From Alphaproteobacteria bacterium (lineage in GTDB: Bacteria; Pseudomonadota; Alphaproteobacteria; UBA9219): 64,000 bases of DNA. The notes under the pieces were generated by a model. The model did not search any database, was not told the DNA's origin, and saw only the letters and a list, made by a program, of their open reading frames with translations. The translations under genes and the position numbers were made by a program. The stretch lies in the NCBI GenBank assembly GCA_009779135.1, contig WREW01000003.1, forward strand, positions 27,661 to 91,660, read 5' to 3'. How positions within the stretch are numbered: position 1 is the stretch's first letter; each line of letters opens with the position of its first letter. This document shows, piece by piece, positions 34,656 to 44,738 of the stretch.

Positions 34656-36979
34656 ACCGCATTGGAAAATTAAAGAACATAGGCTCGTTTAAAGGATTTA
34701 CCCCGCCGAAGGATTTGGCGTTCAAAGAAGTCAATCTGTTCTATGGCTATAACGGAAGCGGCAAGACAACATTGACCCGCGTCTTATCCAGTTTGGGCGA
34801 CGGCGTTTGTTTTGTTGACTTTACCGGCTGGGAAATAGACATATCTTGCAACGGCGTTTCCATAAAAGATTTCACGGCCACAAATATCGGTGGCAAGGTC
34901 AAAGTGTTCAACGAGGATTTTGTTGCAAATAACCTTGAACTAAAATCGCAGAAAGCTAAAAAACTTTCCGCTGTGGTTGGGGCTGGAAACATTGGCATCA
35001 AAAAAGAACTTGAAGAACTGGAAGAAAAGAAAGAGAGGTTGAAAGATAAGACCGGCGAGTTGAAGGCAAAGGGGGAAATGGACGCGGCTGTTACAGCGTA
35101 TAATAACCTTGAAACGGAAGTCGCAAGGAACATTCGGAGTTCATTGCAAATTGCAAAAACACAGGACTATACCAAAAAGCACTTTGCGACTTACTATACA
35201 GCATATAAGGCCTCGCCGGTTAAAAAGACAATAACCGAAGACGAATATCAAAAAAAAGCCAGCTTCTATGTGGCTGGCGCGAAGCTGGAGATAGAGGGAA
35301 AATATACCACAGCCTTAAATAGGCTTGGTTCTATCCTGCCGCTGGCAAACTATGCCACGATTTTTGACCTGCTTAAAGCACCAATAAAGCGCAAAGGTGC
35401 GCACCTTAAAGAAGAAGTTATCAAATGGATTGAAGAAGGCGCGAAGCTGCATGAGGACGACCATGATGCTTGCAAGTTCTGTGGGCAAGGCATAGCCGGC
35501 GCAACTTGGAAGGCTCGAACAACGGAAATCCAAGAACTGATTAAAAAAGACGACGAGTTTGAGTGGCTTGATGGCTCGCTTACTGCCGCAAAGACGGCAA
35601 TGGCGGAATATACCGATATAATGAAGACTTTTTCCTGCGACCTTGCAGAGGCCCATTTCCTTACGAAAGACTTGTTTAAGGAATATCAAACCGTGCGTAC
35701 CACATTTGACGCTGCATATTCCGATTTTGGCGGGGCGTTTAGAGAACTGGCCGATAAAGTAGAGGAAAAAGACAAGAGAAAAGATACTGAGATTCTGTTC
35801 AACGATACAGAAGGCTTCAATAACAAGGTCATCCAGCTCAACAACGCCATAACCAATACCATAAACGCGATAGGCAAGAATAACCTCGATGTTCAAGAGA
35901 GCGATCGGTTAAAACAGCAAGGCAAAGAGCTTGTTATCAATTTTCATATCCAACAGAACGAAGTCGAATTGAATAGGGCCGAAAGCGACATGGGCGCAAA
36001 AACCGCCGCATACAAGCAAGCAGTGGCCGACTTGCAAGCCCTTGACGAGGATATAAACAAGAAAAAAGCCGCTTTAGAAAATCAGGCGGATATAATAACG
36101 GAAATCAACACATTATTAGAAAAGACACTTGATGTCGGGTTGGTGTTCAAAATTGAAGCGGGGGCCAGTGAATACCAGCTTGAACGGAAAATTGACGGCG
36201 CGCCAAATCAACCAGCGAATAACCTAAGCGAAGGTGAAAAAAATCTGATAGCGTTCCTGTATTTTCTTGTTTCGTTAAAATCTTCCTCAAAGGCGGAAAA
36301 GAAGAACGAAATTATCGTTATTGACGACCCCGTTTCAAGTTTGGACAGCAACAACATATTCGTCTTGCAAGATTTGGTTGTGAAGATATTGGTGCAATAT
36401 GGCCAGCAATTTTTCCTTACTCACAATTTTTACTTCTTTGCGAAGGTGCAGGAAGCATTAAGAGCGTCCCTGCGCGGGCTAGACAAAAAAGAAGAAGATG
36501 CGCTGGAAATCTTTGAGGTTAAAAAAGTCAAGGGAAGAGGTTCTGAAATCAGGCGGGCAGGGAAATACATAAAAAGCTACATATCCGAATATATGAGTTT
36601 GATAGATTCCTTAAAGGCTATTTGGGAAGAGAACGATGACGAAAAGAATGTTGCCACCGGCAATATGGTACGAAGAGTGTTGGAAGTGTTTGCGTCTTTC
36701 AAAAATACGAATAAAAACGGCTCACTTTTCATAAAAATGAAACAGCTCACCGGCGATGACACAAGGTATCAGTCGCTGCTGAGCATGGCGCACGCCTTTT
36801 CTCATACTTTGGAAATCACAAGCATAACCGACGACGCGACATTCAGCTATGTAGCGGGGAAGCAGGAAATCGGGGAGTTGTTTGCCTTTATGCAAGAAAA
36901 AGACCCCGAACATTTTGAAGGCTTCGGGATAAAGTTAGGGCTGGATGCGCCAGCGCCTGCACCAGCGGCGGGGGAATAG
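34640..36979 (+). CDS. AAA_13-type ATPase, RloC/PrrC-like candidate anticodon nuclease
   Basis: Walker A GYNGSGKTTL, signature LSEGEKNLIAF, Walker B EIIVIDDPVSSLDSNN, internal CKFCG zinc-hook-like motif, C-terminal RRVLE...H. Confidence 0.8.
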   Translation: MANIIDRIGKLKNIGSFKGFTPPKDLAFKEVNLFYGYNGSGKTTLTRVLSSLGDGVCFVDFTGWEIDISCNGVSIKDFTATNIGGKVKVFNEDFVANNLELKSQKAKKLSAVVGAGNIGIKKELEELEEKKERLKDKTGELKAKGEMDAAVTAYNNLETEVARNIRSSLQIAKTQDYTKKHFATYYTAYKASPVKKTITEDEYQKKASFYVAGAKLEIEGKYTTALNRLGSILPLANYATIFDLLKAPIKRKGAHLKEEVIKWIEEGAKLHEDDHDACKFCGQGIAGATWKARTTEIQELIKKDDEFEWLDGSLTAAKTAMAEYTDIMKTFSCDLAEAHFLTKDLFKEYQTVRTTFDAAYSDFGGAFRELADKVEEKDKRKDTEILFNDTEGFNNKVIQLNNAITNTINAIGKNNLDVQESDRLKQQGKELVINFHIQQNEVELNRAESDMGAKTAAYKQAVADLQALDEDINKKKAALENQADIITEINTLLEKTLDVGLVFKIEAGASEYQLERKIDGAPNQPANNLSEGEKNLIAFLYFLVSLKSSSKAEKKNEIIVIDDPVSSLDSNNIFVLQDLVVKILVQYGQQFFLTHNFYFFAKVQEALRASLRGLDKKEEDALEIFEVKKVKGRGSEIRRAGKYIKSYISEYMSLIDSLKAIWEENDDEKNVATGNMVRRVLEVFASFKNTNKNGSLFIKMKQLTGDDTRYQSLLSMAHAFSHTLEITSITDDATFSYVAGKQEIGELFAFMQEKDPEHFEGFGIKLGLDAPAPAPAAGE

Positions 36980-36982
36980 CCC

Positions 36983-37792
36983 ATGAGAGAAGAAGTCATT
37001 TTTGATACTATTCAAGAAGCGAAAGAAGGCTATCTCGTTGACTATAAGCCTATGTATGACAGCAATCTTGCGACGCTTCGCCTGTCTTTCATGGAGAAAA
37101 CGAGCAAAGAAAAAATGATAGAGGTCATGGAGAAGGAGCTTGTGTGCTGGATTGGAAAATATCCAATCCGGACGATGGTTTGCGCCTGTGATGAAACAGG
37201 GTCAAATGTCTATGTAAAAGGTGTGTACGATTCCCAGTTGACTGGGTGGATAGACCCCGAAACAAAACAACTAAAAACCTCATGGAATCTTGACGATTCT
37301 GAGGGATACGATGGCAGACAGGAAGACTTCAAAGAGGGGTGGGATAAAGTTTATTTAAACGTTGACTTCCGAACCAAGGCTCAAATAAAAGAAAATGCCG
37401 TCGCCCAAGTAAAACAGCGCTGCAAAGAAATGCGAAGTTTTAGACTGGTTATGTTTCTTTGGTTTTGCATTATACCAGCCACATGGCTTTCAATTCAGCA
37501 ATTCGGGCATGAATGGGTTGGCTGGGCTGTTTATATTTATGCCTGTGCTAAAATCCTGATTGAAGCAAAAAAGATATACTTCCCGAAGGATAGGTCGGAA
37601 ACGCCCGAAGAAATAGAAAAGCGCGAGATGGCGCACCACCACTATCATTGCAAACTGAATCCGGAGGGGTTTGCCAGATTGAAATCGGAAAACTTTAAGA
37701 GGGAATTGCGGGAAAAAGTATCAAAGGAATATGCGGATCTAAAAAATGAAAATAAACCGACTGTGCAGACGGGTAGCCATGACAATAATTGA
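36983..37792 (+). CDS. hypothetical membrane-associated protein
   Basis: ORF directly after the ATPase; hydrophobic stretches RLVMFLWFCIIPATWLSI and VGWAVYIYACAKILI. Confidence 0.65.
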   Translation: MREEVIFDTIQEAKEGYLVDYKPMYDSNLATLRLSFMEKTSKEKMIEVMEKELVCWIGKYPIRTMVCACDETGSNVYVKGVYDSQLTGWIDPETKQLKTSWNLDDSEGYDGRQEDFKEGWDKVYLNVDFRTKAQIKENAVAQVKQRCKEMRSFRLVMFLWFCIIPATWLSIQQFGHEWVGWAVYIYACAKILIEAKKIYFPKDRSETPEEIEKREMAHHHYHCKLNPEGFARLKSENFKRELREKVSKEYADLKNENKPTVQTGSHDNN

Positions 37793-38789
37793 TGTGAATG
37801 ATTTTAGTGGGGAAGTCCAATGCTCCTATAAAGGCGAAGCCTATTCTGTTCGTGATAATGGGGCGGTGTTGCGCCATCCACATGAGGACAAACGACCACG
37901 TCCGACAGATAATAGGTGGACTTTCGGCAGGCCAAACGAGAAAACTGGCTATATGGAAATTGGCGCCACACGAGTTCATATTATTGTTGCCACTGCATTC
38001 CATAAGGCAATGGATACTAAAATATATGTTGTTGACCATATAGATACTAACCGCCAAAACAATCGTCCTGAAAATCTGCGATGGTGTACACGCCTTGAAA
38101 ATGCTCTAAATAATCCAATTACACGAAGACGCATTGAACTTGTTTGTGGTAGTGTAGAAGCGTTCCTAAACAACCCATCATTATTAAGAGAAAATGTTTC
38201 TACAGACCCAAATTTCAAATGGATGCGAACCGTAAGTCCAGAAGAATCACAAATATGTAAAGAACGGCTCCTTGCTTGGGCTGAAAGCGATAAAGTTCCA
38301 TCCGGTAAAGGTTCGTTAGGCGATTGGGTGTTTAAAGGGCGACATACTGCTCCTATATTTAGTGCTCCTTCTAAAACAGTAGAATCTCCTCAGGTAGTAA
38401 CAGCAAAGACATCTGGTGCGGCACAACGTAATTGGCGTACTCCATCCGAGTTCCCATGTTGTCCACAAGAGGCAGGAAACAACCCTATTGCGTCATATGT
38501 GGATCAGCTTAAGGAAGGAGCTACTTTCGTCCGAAATCATATTTATGAATCAGTAATCTTGCGGTTTGCGGTATCTAATGATGGCCAGTCCATTTTTGTG
38601 ATAACTGAGAATAGCGGAAAAGCAGACACAATAAAACCATGGGCATTGGCAAGAATTACTTATGAACACGGCTTATATATTCACACAAACCTTGGAAATT
38701 TCTTTTCATCAGAAGGAGCAGAAAAACAATTCGCTCTCATCCAAGGACTTGAATGGACAGGCGGAGATTCCATAGACGATTATTGCTAA
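37779..38789 (+). CDS. HNH endonuclease-family protein
   Basis: HIIVATAFHKAMDTKIYVVDHIDTNRQNNRPENLRWCT is a homing-type HNH motif; start overlaps the upstream gene by 14 nt. Confidence 0.8.
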   Translation: MTIIDVNDFSGEVQCSYKGEAYSVRDNGAVLRHPHEDKRPRPTDNRWTFGRPNEKTGYMEIGATRVHIIVATAFHKAMDTKIYVVDHIDTNRQNNRPENLRWCTRLENALNNPITRRRIELVCGSVEAFLNNPSLLRENVSTDPNFKWMRTVSPEESQICKERLLAWAESDKVPSGKGSLGDWVFKGRHTAPIFSAPSKTVESPQVVTAKTSGAAQRNWRTPSEFPCCPQEAGNNPIASYVDQLKEGATFVRNHIYESVILRFAVSNDGQSIFVITENSGKADTIKPWALARITYEHGLYIHTNLGNFFSSEGAEKQFALIQGLEWTGGDSIDDYC

Positions 38790-39636
38790 TTTTCAAACAG
38801 ACAAGGCTCTCAATCTGAGGTGGTTGGTAATGGATGGCCGGTTGGGTTATCTGCATTTCAAAAAGCCGTTGATTTAATGCATCAGCGTATAATTGCGACA
38901 ATCCAAGAGTATTTAAATTCTCGATATCAAACTTTGTAGAAAGGAAGGCACTTGCTTCGGCAGATATGGCAGTGCCTATTTCTTTTTTGGGAATAACGCC
39001 TTTCCGTGTTTTTTCAAGAGCTTTACGTCCTTTCATAGTTAAATATTGGCTATCAGTAGGAGTCTGTAATCTCCATCCGTCCATGTATCCTCCTCTGCTT
39101 ACATTCAACAATTTATCCTCTTTCATTTCCAGAAAAACTTCATTTACATCACTATATCCAAAAATATTACTCAATAACTCTAAAAAACACAGGTTTTCTT
39201 TATTATTCGATGCGAATATATCCAATAAATATTGGTGAATATTATCGGTTTTGAAATTTAGTTTAGAATCAAGAAAATCATCTAATCTCTTTAGTAATTT
39301 CAACTGTTCAAATTGTGGTTCAAACTGATGATAATTACCTTGCTGGGTCATCGCACGTTCTTTGATGAATTTTTTAAGATTATTATCTTCTAAGAATTGT
39401 TCAGTTCTATCACGCCATCTCTCATATTTTTCTTCATCAACTACAGTTTGAGTTAATAACGTAGGTGTGTTACTTGATCCTCCATAGGGCGCAGCTTCAA
39501 TGGTGGACTGATGAGTCCCAACTCGGATTACTTGTATGGGCGTATTTCTAGGAACTAAGCTGGTGGAAGTTTGCTTTGTGGCTTCCAGTGCATAGCCTTC
39601 TTGAATTAAGGAAGCCAATATTTCAACACTGTTCAT
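38737..39636 (-). CDS. hypothetical protein
   Basis: Open frame of 299 aa, adjacent to 39633-40472 with ATGA-type overlap. Confidence 0.65.
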   Translation of the reverse strand: MNSVEILASLIQEGYALEATKQTSTSLVPRNTPIQVIRVGTHQSTIEAAPYGGSSNTPTLLTQTVVDEEKYERWRDRTEQFLEDNNLKKFIKERAMTQQGNYHQFEPQFEQLKLLKRLDDFLDSKLNFKTDNIHQYLLDIFASNNKENLCFLELLSNIFGYSDVNEVFLEMKEDKLLNVSRGGYMDGWRLQTPTDSQYLTMKGRKALEKTRKGVIPKKEIGTAISAEASAFLSTKFDIENLNTLGLSQLYADALNQRLFEMQITQPAIHYQPPQIESLVCLKISNNRLWNLRLSIQVLG

Positions 39637-40472
39637 TTTTCTACCTCTTCAATCTCCACTCGTGTTTCTTTTAGAAACAATTCACGCAATTCGGCAGACA
39701 GAAATTTTTGAGTTAATTTTTTTCCTGATTCTATAAGGGGGGCGAACTCGGGAATTTCGGATATTATTGATTCAAAGTCTTTGGTGCCAGAAGGATTCCC
39801 AATAGCCGCTATCATCTTATATCCAGAAGCCATATCTTTGCTTATGGCGAGTTCTCTAAATCTTTCACGCCAATCCGGAAATTCATCGATTAGAGTAGAA
39901 GTTATAGTATAATGCTCGAAATAAGCATTATGAAGTTCTGTGATTAGTCCAACCAATTTAGAGCTAAATAATAATTCTGCTTCAATGAGCGACTTTAGCA
40001 TTAAATTGCGGCCTTGAGAAAGTTTTTTGAGCATTTCAGTGTGAAGGTTTTTGCCTTCCTCAAGGTTAACAAAGCTTATGACTTTTGCATCTATAAAAAA
40101 ATCAAAAGCCTCAAATATCTGGAGATACACCTTCACTCGATGTTGGTAGTTTTGCATACGCACATCTCTATCGGCAATTTGCTTTTGTAATTTATTTTGG
40201 CTATCAGCGATTCGCTCTTGCAATTCATTTTGACTATTAGAGACTTGTTCTTGTAGTTTATTTTGATGATCAGCTATTTGCTTTTGCAACTTATTTTGAC
40301 TATCGGCGATTTGTTTTTGTACTTTATTTTGATAAAGGGCAACCCGAACAGTAAAGTACAGCAAAAGAAGGGAAAGGATACCTGTCGAAATAACACCTGC
40401 CGCTTCCCAGCCAAACTCCCATTTATTTTCCACATAATATGGAACTATCGCGATAGTGCTGTTTTCGCTCAT
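39633..40472 (-). CDS. membrane-anchored coiled-coil protein with 11-residue repeats
   Basis: One TM segment (AAGVISTGILSLLLLYFTVRVAL) followed by five QNKLQKQIADS-like repeats. Confidence 0.72.
   Translation of the reverse strand: MSENSTIAIVPYYVENKWEFGWEAAGVISTGILSLLLLYFTVRVALYQNKVQKQIADSQNKLQKQIADHQNKLQEQVSNSQNELQERIADSQNKLQKQIADRDVRMQNYQHRVKVYLQIFEAFDFFIDAKVISFVNLEEGKNLHTEMLKKLSQGRNLMLKSLIEAELLFSSKLVGLITELHNAYFEHYTITSTLIDEFPDWRERFRELAISKDMASGYKMIAAIGNPSGTKDFESIISEIPEFAPLIESGKKLTQKFLSAELRELFLKETRVEIEEVEK
40167..40331 (-). repeat. Five tandem 33-nt repeats encoding an 11-aa coiled-coil repeat (QNKLQKQIADS)
   Basis: QNKVQKQIADS/QNKLQKQIADH/QNKLQEQVSNS/QNELQERIADS/QNKLQKQIADR. Confidence 0.9.
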
Positions 40473-41224
40473 TTTGTGGCCTCTTTTTTAAGGGCTTCTT
40501 GAAAATCCACCAGTTTAGTTATCTTGGAAAATAGTGGACTTAATGTATAGAAACTACCACCGAATCCACCACTTACGAGAGAAACCAACCCTGTTCTTGT
40601 AAGCGCGCCTATCATAGCTTGAAACTCATCTTCCTCTAAAATCTTGGGGCCGCGCTCTTTTTCAACTAAGCCTACCCCTTGCTTGGTGAAAACGTCTTTG
40701 CCTGCCAACCAGCGCATTGCCCTAACAGAATATGGATCATTATCCGCCATGTGGTCAGAAACTCCTTGTTGTATTCCAGTCATTTGACTTTCAGCATCCT
40801 CTTGTAATTTGAACTTGTATAAAGCTGCAAGAATTTGCAGTTCCTCATGAGATAATCCTTCAAGGATTTTTGCATATCTATTGAATTCGCTTGCATACAA
40901 GGCCGGTTGTAAGCTTTCATTATTAAGCAGGCCTCGTATCAATTTTGCCAGTATCCGAAGATTTATCCTTGCTTCGCCGTTCATAGCGGCTTGCAAATAG
41001 CGGTGCAAAATTGAGATTTTATCGTCATCGCTAACATTTGAAAAATTGCCATCGGTAATTTCGTCAAGCAATATATCTCTAGCTTGTTTAGCCTTCTTGC
41101 CTCGCCAGATGCTTAATGCTTCTTGCGCTGTAGTTTGCATTGTAGCTACTGGCGCTCCAGTTGAAAGGAGATCTATTGTGGCAGCTATGCCAATATTACC
41201 AGCACTTTTTACAATATCACTCAT
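40469..41224 (-). CDS. hypothetical protein
   Basis: 251 aa open frame from internal ATG; immediately downstream of the methylase. Confidence 0.65.
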   Translation of the reverse strand: MSDIVKSAGNIGIAATIDLLSTGAPVATMQTTAQEALSIWRGKKAKQARDILLDEITDGNFSNVSDDDKISILHRYLQAAMNGEARINLRILAKLIRGLLNNESLQPALYASEFNRYAKILEGLSHEELQILAALYKFKLQEDAESQMTGIQQGVSDHMADNDPYSVRAMRWLAGKDVFTKQGVGLVEKERGPKILEEDEFQAMIGALTRTGLVSLVSGGFGGSFYTLSPLFSKITKLVDFQEALKKEATK

Positions 41225-41226
41225 TA

Positions 41227-42800
41227 TCAATCCTCCTCTATCTCAAAATCCTTCTCCGTAAAATCCTCTCTTACAGGTAGAGGATAGCCTGGCTTGTTCC
41301 ATTCGCATTTTTCCAGGATGGCCTTGGGGATTTTTTGATGGCTATGTTTTTGAAGGCGTCTTTGTTGCCGGTGAAGCCGCCGCAACAGATGAGAAGGCTA
41401 TCGTTGCCAAGGTCGTTGTGGATTTCTTCTAGGTAGTCCTCGGTCAACGTCATGGTTGTTGTGAAAAGCCAGTTTTTCTCTGTGCCTTGACCTTGTTTCC
41501 AGAACACGGATTTATCAGGGCGGTATTTGAAGCCCATAATCTTGCACATGGCTTCGGCCAGCATATCGCCGTTGTATTCCTTGGAGATAATATCAAAGCC
41601 GCGTGAGTCTTTGGTTATAAGTGAAGAAGCCAACTCGTAAAACTTGAATCCACCGCCGCCTTTCCAGGCTACGGCTTTAGAAATCCCGCCTTGGTCTTCA
41701 CCATCAACAACTTTCTTTAAGCGCGGCAGGCAATGTGTGTAGGCATGATCCCCAAGTTCAATCCCAATCCAACGTCGCCCCATCTTATGTGCCACCGCTG
41801 CCGTTGTTCCAGAGCCGAGGAAGCTATCTAGAACAAGATCACCTTCATTGGAGCCAAGCGTTAAAACCCTTTCAATAAGACGCTCCGGTTTTGGAGTTGC
41901 AAATACATCTTTTGAATTAAACGCAATAACTTCTTTTTTAGCATCTTGGTTATGTCCGACTTCTTGATAAGTCCATATTGTCATAGAAGTTAGTCCTTGT
42001 TTTACTTCTGACAAAAAGCGTTTAATTGAAGGAACACTATTCCCTGTTGGCCCAAACCAAATTCGGTTATCAGAAATCATTTCGGCAAATTTCTCTTTTG
42101 ACACGCGCCAGCAATAACCCGCAGGAGGATTTACACATCTTCCCGATGGAGTTGTTATGGGGTAGTCAGTTGCAGTATTATAAGTTTTCACCGATAAATC
42201 CCCTGACTTCCACACTCCCCTTGGGTCGGTATCGGGATTTTTATACCTTGCATTCATTTCTTCTGAGCGTGGCAGAAGGTTTGGCCGCCAAGTGTTTTTA
42301 TCTTTTGCCCAAACCATTATAAAATCATGATTGTCCGATAACCATTTTGCATCGTTTTGTGGCGCATATTTTTTCTGCCATATCACGTTATTTATAAAGT
42401 TTTGTCGCCCCAACACTTCGTCCATAAGCATTTTCAAATACGCTTGCTCGTTATCATCAATACTTATCCAAATACTTCCATCTTCCGCAAGCAAGTTGCG
42501 CAAGATTTCCAGCCGGTCACGCATAAGCGAAAGCCAAATGGAATGCTCATAACCGTCATCATAATGTTCAAAGGCGTTGCCGGTGCTATAGGGCGGGTCT
42601 ATGTAGATACATTTGACCTTTCCGGCAAAATCAGCCTCCAGCGATTTCAAGGCAAGCAGATTATCGCCGTGGATAAGCATGTTCTCGGTGTCTTGATCGC
42701 CATAGGACTTTTTCTTGTCTTCAAGCAGAATACGCGGTTCGGGGCTTATCTGCGCGTCCTTGCCTGCCCAGGTTAATTCAAGTTTATTGTTCTTCGCCAT
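41227..42800 (-). CDS. type III-like site-specific DNA methyltransferase (Mod), C-terminus frameshifted at T6/A6 tract 41331-41336; as read, the ORF stops at 41271
   Basis: IYIDPPYSTGNAFEHYDDGYEHSIWLSLMRDRL, LDSFLGSGTTAAVAHKMGRRWIGIELG; +1 frame continues IPKAILEKCEWNKPGYPLPVREDFTEKDFEIEED. Confidence 0.85.
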
Positions 42801-43253
42801 GTGCCTTTCCTGTTTTTCAATGACTTTCTAACAGCCGCCTGTGCCGGCGACTGCCCCCTACCGAAAGCCCAATCAAATCCGCTATCCCCTACATACTTAT
42901 TGCGGGATTTTTCTCGATTGCAAAGAGTATTTTCCGGCCGGTTTTGGGGGGTGAAAAACCTTGGAATGGGGGTGCGATCGTCTTAATTTTACGGCTTCAA
43001 AGGATCTTTTTTTTGTTACATTTTATTACAGTTAACGATTGTTAACCCGTTTTCGCCCTGATTCTACCCATAATGGGTAGTTTTGGACCTTTTTTAGGTA
43101 GCGACAGGTAAAAGGTTAAAAATCCGTTAACATATTGAAATCGAATTAGTTTCAGGATTCTGTGGTAAAATATAGGTATGTGTTGCTTTTGTGTTTTGGG
43201 GTCTTTTGGGGCTTTGCATGAAAGCATTTTGACTTAACCGACAGGAGTCAGCT

Positions 43254-43811
43254 ATGAATAGAGCATTGGATTTATTCCGTTTCGATAATTGGGCATGGCC
43301 GTTTATGGAAGAACAGATTCCCCAGCTGAAACTGCTCACACCCGATCCTGATCCCGAGATCACGATCGAGCCGGTGGAGTTTGGGCAAGCAGTAAGCAGT
43401 AAGCTTTTTCTGCTGACTGAAAAGGGGCATGAGCCTATATACGTTAGAATCGGTTTTAGCTGGGAAAACAAGCCCGGCACACGCGATACATATAAGGCTT
43501 ATTATCTTGACCATGCCGTATATTACAAGGAAATTGAACGGGGTTCACGACATTATCAGGGCAAAGGCGACATTTTACGCGATAGTGAAGGCCGGGGCAT
43601 TCTGCTGTCTCTTGCTCACCAAAAAGCTTTCCAAGACTATTTCTGGAAAACAAGATATGAACGTGATTTGGCTTTGATACAGGAACTCAATGTAACACTT
43701 CTTCCGTTTGACACCTATTACCGTGCAGATCCCAGCCTTACACCTTACCAACTCGTGCGCGGACGACCGCGACAACAAGAAAGGATTGAAACAAAGCCAG
43801 AACCCCAATGA
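43254..43811 (+). CDS. hypothetical protein
   Basis: 185 aa open frame; tandem with the next ORF. Confidence 0.6.
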   Translation: MNRALDLFRFDNWAWPFMEEQIPQLKLLTPDPDPEITIEPVEFGQAVSSKLFLLTEKGHEPIYVRIGFSWENKPGTRDTYKAYYLDHAVYYKEIERGSRHYQGKGDILRDSEGRGILLSLAHQKAFQDYFWKTRYERDLALIQELNVTLLPFDTYYRADPSLTPYQLVRGRPRQQERIETKPEPQ

Positions 43812-43826
43812 TAAGGAGTTTGTGCT

Positions 43827-44738
43827 ATGGTTTCACCTTACCGTATTCTTAAAAACAAAATTGCCAATCAGATCATAAGGGAAGTGGTTCTCCCAAGCCT
43901 GGTTTGTATGGGCGCACGTGCTTTTGGACATATGGGCTTGTTTTATATCTATTCCGGCCCTTATGATAAATTCGAAACATATTTAGTTGAAGCCCCATGC
44001 CTGCCATATATCAATCATAGTGATAGAACTTCGGCAGAAACATTTCCTTTGCATGAAGCTGCCTATTTAGACGACTCCGATATAGGCGCTCTTCTCTTTC
44101 GCGAAAACAACTTGTACGCTGAAATAGAGCAAACATATACCAATAAATTGCATGGAAAATTATCTGAAGATCAGATTGATAAGAGAATCAAGCTGGCCAT
44201 CGACAAAGTCATGGCGTTTGTTTCCTTAAAATACATTGAAGCGGCGTTCGGCGAATGTGTGGCGCATGTTTGCGGGGCAGGGAAACACCGCATGGCGCGT
44301 CTTGCTGAAATCAGGCCGCTTGTTGCCAATGAAAATGTTGAAATCATAAATGGCTGGCCGCGTCAGCCGTTTATAGAGTTTTACAATATCAACCGCGATG
44401 AAGCTTTCCAGCTTATAGGCTGGACAGACTTGTTGCGGGCGAAGGATCTTTTTACGAGAACACCTTCGATTGATACGCAACGCGCCTACGAGCAGTTCAG
44501 GTTTTTTCTTATCAATGAGCGCACAGAAATGGCAGCAGACCCCCAAACGCGCATCATTGCGCCAGGTGAGGCGCGGCAGCGTGAGGACCAAAGAGGCCGG
44601 ATTTTATCGCCTTATGGCATGGACCATATTCCCGGAGAAATCGAGGTTATTGCCCCCGGGAGCATCTTGTCCTTACCCCAACGCTTTGGCGGCCCGCTGA
44701 AGACCTATAGGAACCAAATTATTAAACCCGTTATTTAA
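43827..44738 (+). CDS. hypothetical protein
   Basis: 303 aa open frame 15 nt after the previous ORF, preceded by aaggag. Confidence 0.65.
   Translation: MVSPYRILKNKIANQIIREVVLPSLVCMGARAFGHMGLFYIYSGPYDKFETYLVEAPCLPYINHSDRTSAETFPLHEAAYLDDSDIGALLFRENNLYAEIEQTYTNKLHGKLSEDQIDKRIKLAIDKVMAFVSLKYIEAAFGECVAHVCGAGKHRMARLAEIRPLVANENVEIINGWPRQPFIEFYNINRDEAFQLIGWTDLLRAKDLFTRTPSIDTQRAYEQFRFFLINERTEMAADPQTRIIAPGEARQREDQRGRILSPYGMDHIPGEIEVIAPGSILSLPQRFGGPLKTYRNQIIKPVI

Noticed and set aside
37779-38789. HNH gene as part of a group I/II intron or retron
   Set aside because: No reverse transcriptase and no split host gene are visible around it.
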